This document shows, one piece after another, positions 7,191 to 7,287 of a stretch of 7,287 bases of DNA (positions within the stretch are counted from its first letter, which is position 1; each line of letters starts with the position of its first letter). The position numbers and the translations under genes were made by a program. This stretch comes from Pseudomonadota bacterium (GTDB lineage: Bacteria; Myxococcota_A; Polyangia; Polyangiales; Polyangiaceae). Where the stretch lies: positions 1 to 7,287 of the forward strand of contig JAEYOT010000631.1 of NCBI GenBank assembly GCA_023411445.1, read 5' to 3'. The notes below the pieces were generated by a model. The model had not been told where the DNA came from. It made no database searches and saw only the letters and a program-made list of their open reading frames with translations.

Positions 7191-7211
7191 GTCCTGGATT
7201 TCGCTCTCCTG

Positions 7212-7287
7212 TTAGTAGTGCGCGAGCAAAACCGCGTTTCGCTCACGCTTCAGCCGGCGAATCTCTTCGTCCAAGTCAGTGATGGCG
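7212..7287 (-). pseudogene. nadA: N-terminal nadA fragment ending in an in-frame TAA (7212-7214); runs off the right edge
   Basis: Read on the minus strand from the window edge, this stretch encodes AITDLDEEIRRLKRERNAVL then LAHY followed by TAA. It continues in the same frame as [16 protein letters not shown] of the main nadA ORF. It is the normal start of the NadA core: a charged helix, a hydrophobic strand and the LAH(Y/N)YQ motif. The stop replaces the third residue of the expected His-Tyr-Tyr. Counting back from the conserved GDS serine and the first cluster cysteine (Ser36 and Cys81 in Thermotoga maritima numbering, from memory) puts it at Tyr21, a catalytic residue there. A single change, G to T at plus-strand base 7212 (TAC to TAA on the coding strand), accounts for it, and no frameshift is needed. 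The true start codon lies beyond the window. A sequencing or assembly error is a serious alternative to a genuine pseudogene. Confidence 0.8.

Noticed and set aside
7212..7214. Programmed recoding or stop reassignment of TAA to Tyr
   Set aside because: nadA itself ends in TAA, and the other genes end in TGA or TAG at sensible family lengths, so all three stops act normally here. No recoding structure was recognised. A point mutation or sequencing error is simpler.
1..7287. A multi-gene novel system such as a defence island or biosynthetic cluster
   Set aside because: The genes are unrelated, mostly core-type families in three transcription directions, with no mobile-element, toxin, nuclease or synthase signatures.

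Overview
This window looks like ordinary chromosomal DNA from a high-GC Gram-negative bacterium. G or C dominates the third codon positions. GTG and TTG are plausible starts, and all three stop codons are used. A Mla-type outer-membrane lipid permease together with a lipoprotein-type carbonic anhydrase points to a diderm. A deltaproteobacterium in the broad sense, for example Myxococcota, would fit, but that placement is an inference from style and gene content, not from a marker gene.

Layout, left to right. (1) The 3' part of an MlaE-type ABC permease gene runs in from the left edge. (2) A short PhnB-like VOC-fold gene follows, and its stop codon overlaps the GTG start of (3) a glycoside hydrolase family 3 enzyme of the beta-xylosidase/beta-glucosidase type. 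These three genes read rightward. (4) On the minus strand, ending 2 bases from the GH3 stop, is a beta-class carbonic anhydrase with a lipoprotein signal and long low-complexity ends. (5) Diverging from it is a five-helix membrane protein with a periplasmic sulfatase/LtaS/EptA-type catalytic domain. (6) Converging on that, 9 bases away, is nadA (quinolinate synthase), which runs off the right edge.

The genes do not form one obvious pathway. They cover envelope lipid transport, a small VOC protein, sugar hydrolysis, CO2/bicarbonate chemistry in the envelope, envelope polymer or lipid modification, and NAD synthesis. VOC and GH3 are the only pair clearly coupled at the translational level. No tRNA, rRNA, CRISPR array, insertion sequence, attachment site or convincing intrinsic terminator was seen.

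The best lead is in nadA. The conserved N-terminal reading frame is intact on both sides of a single in-frame TAA at 7212-7214. That TAA sits where the family has its active-site tyrosine, in the His-Tyr-Tyr-Gln stretch. One base change (TAC to TAA) explains it, so it is a point nonsense mutation, a sequencing error or, much less likely, recoding. I found no evidence for a novel multi-gene system.
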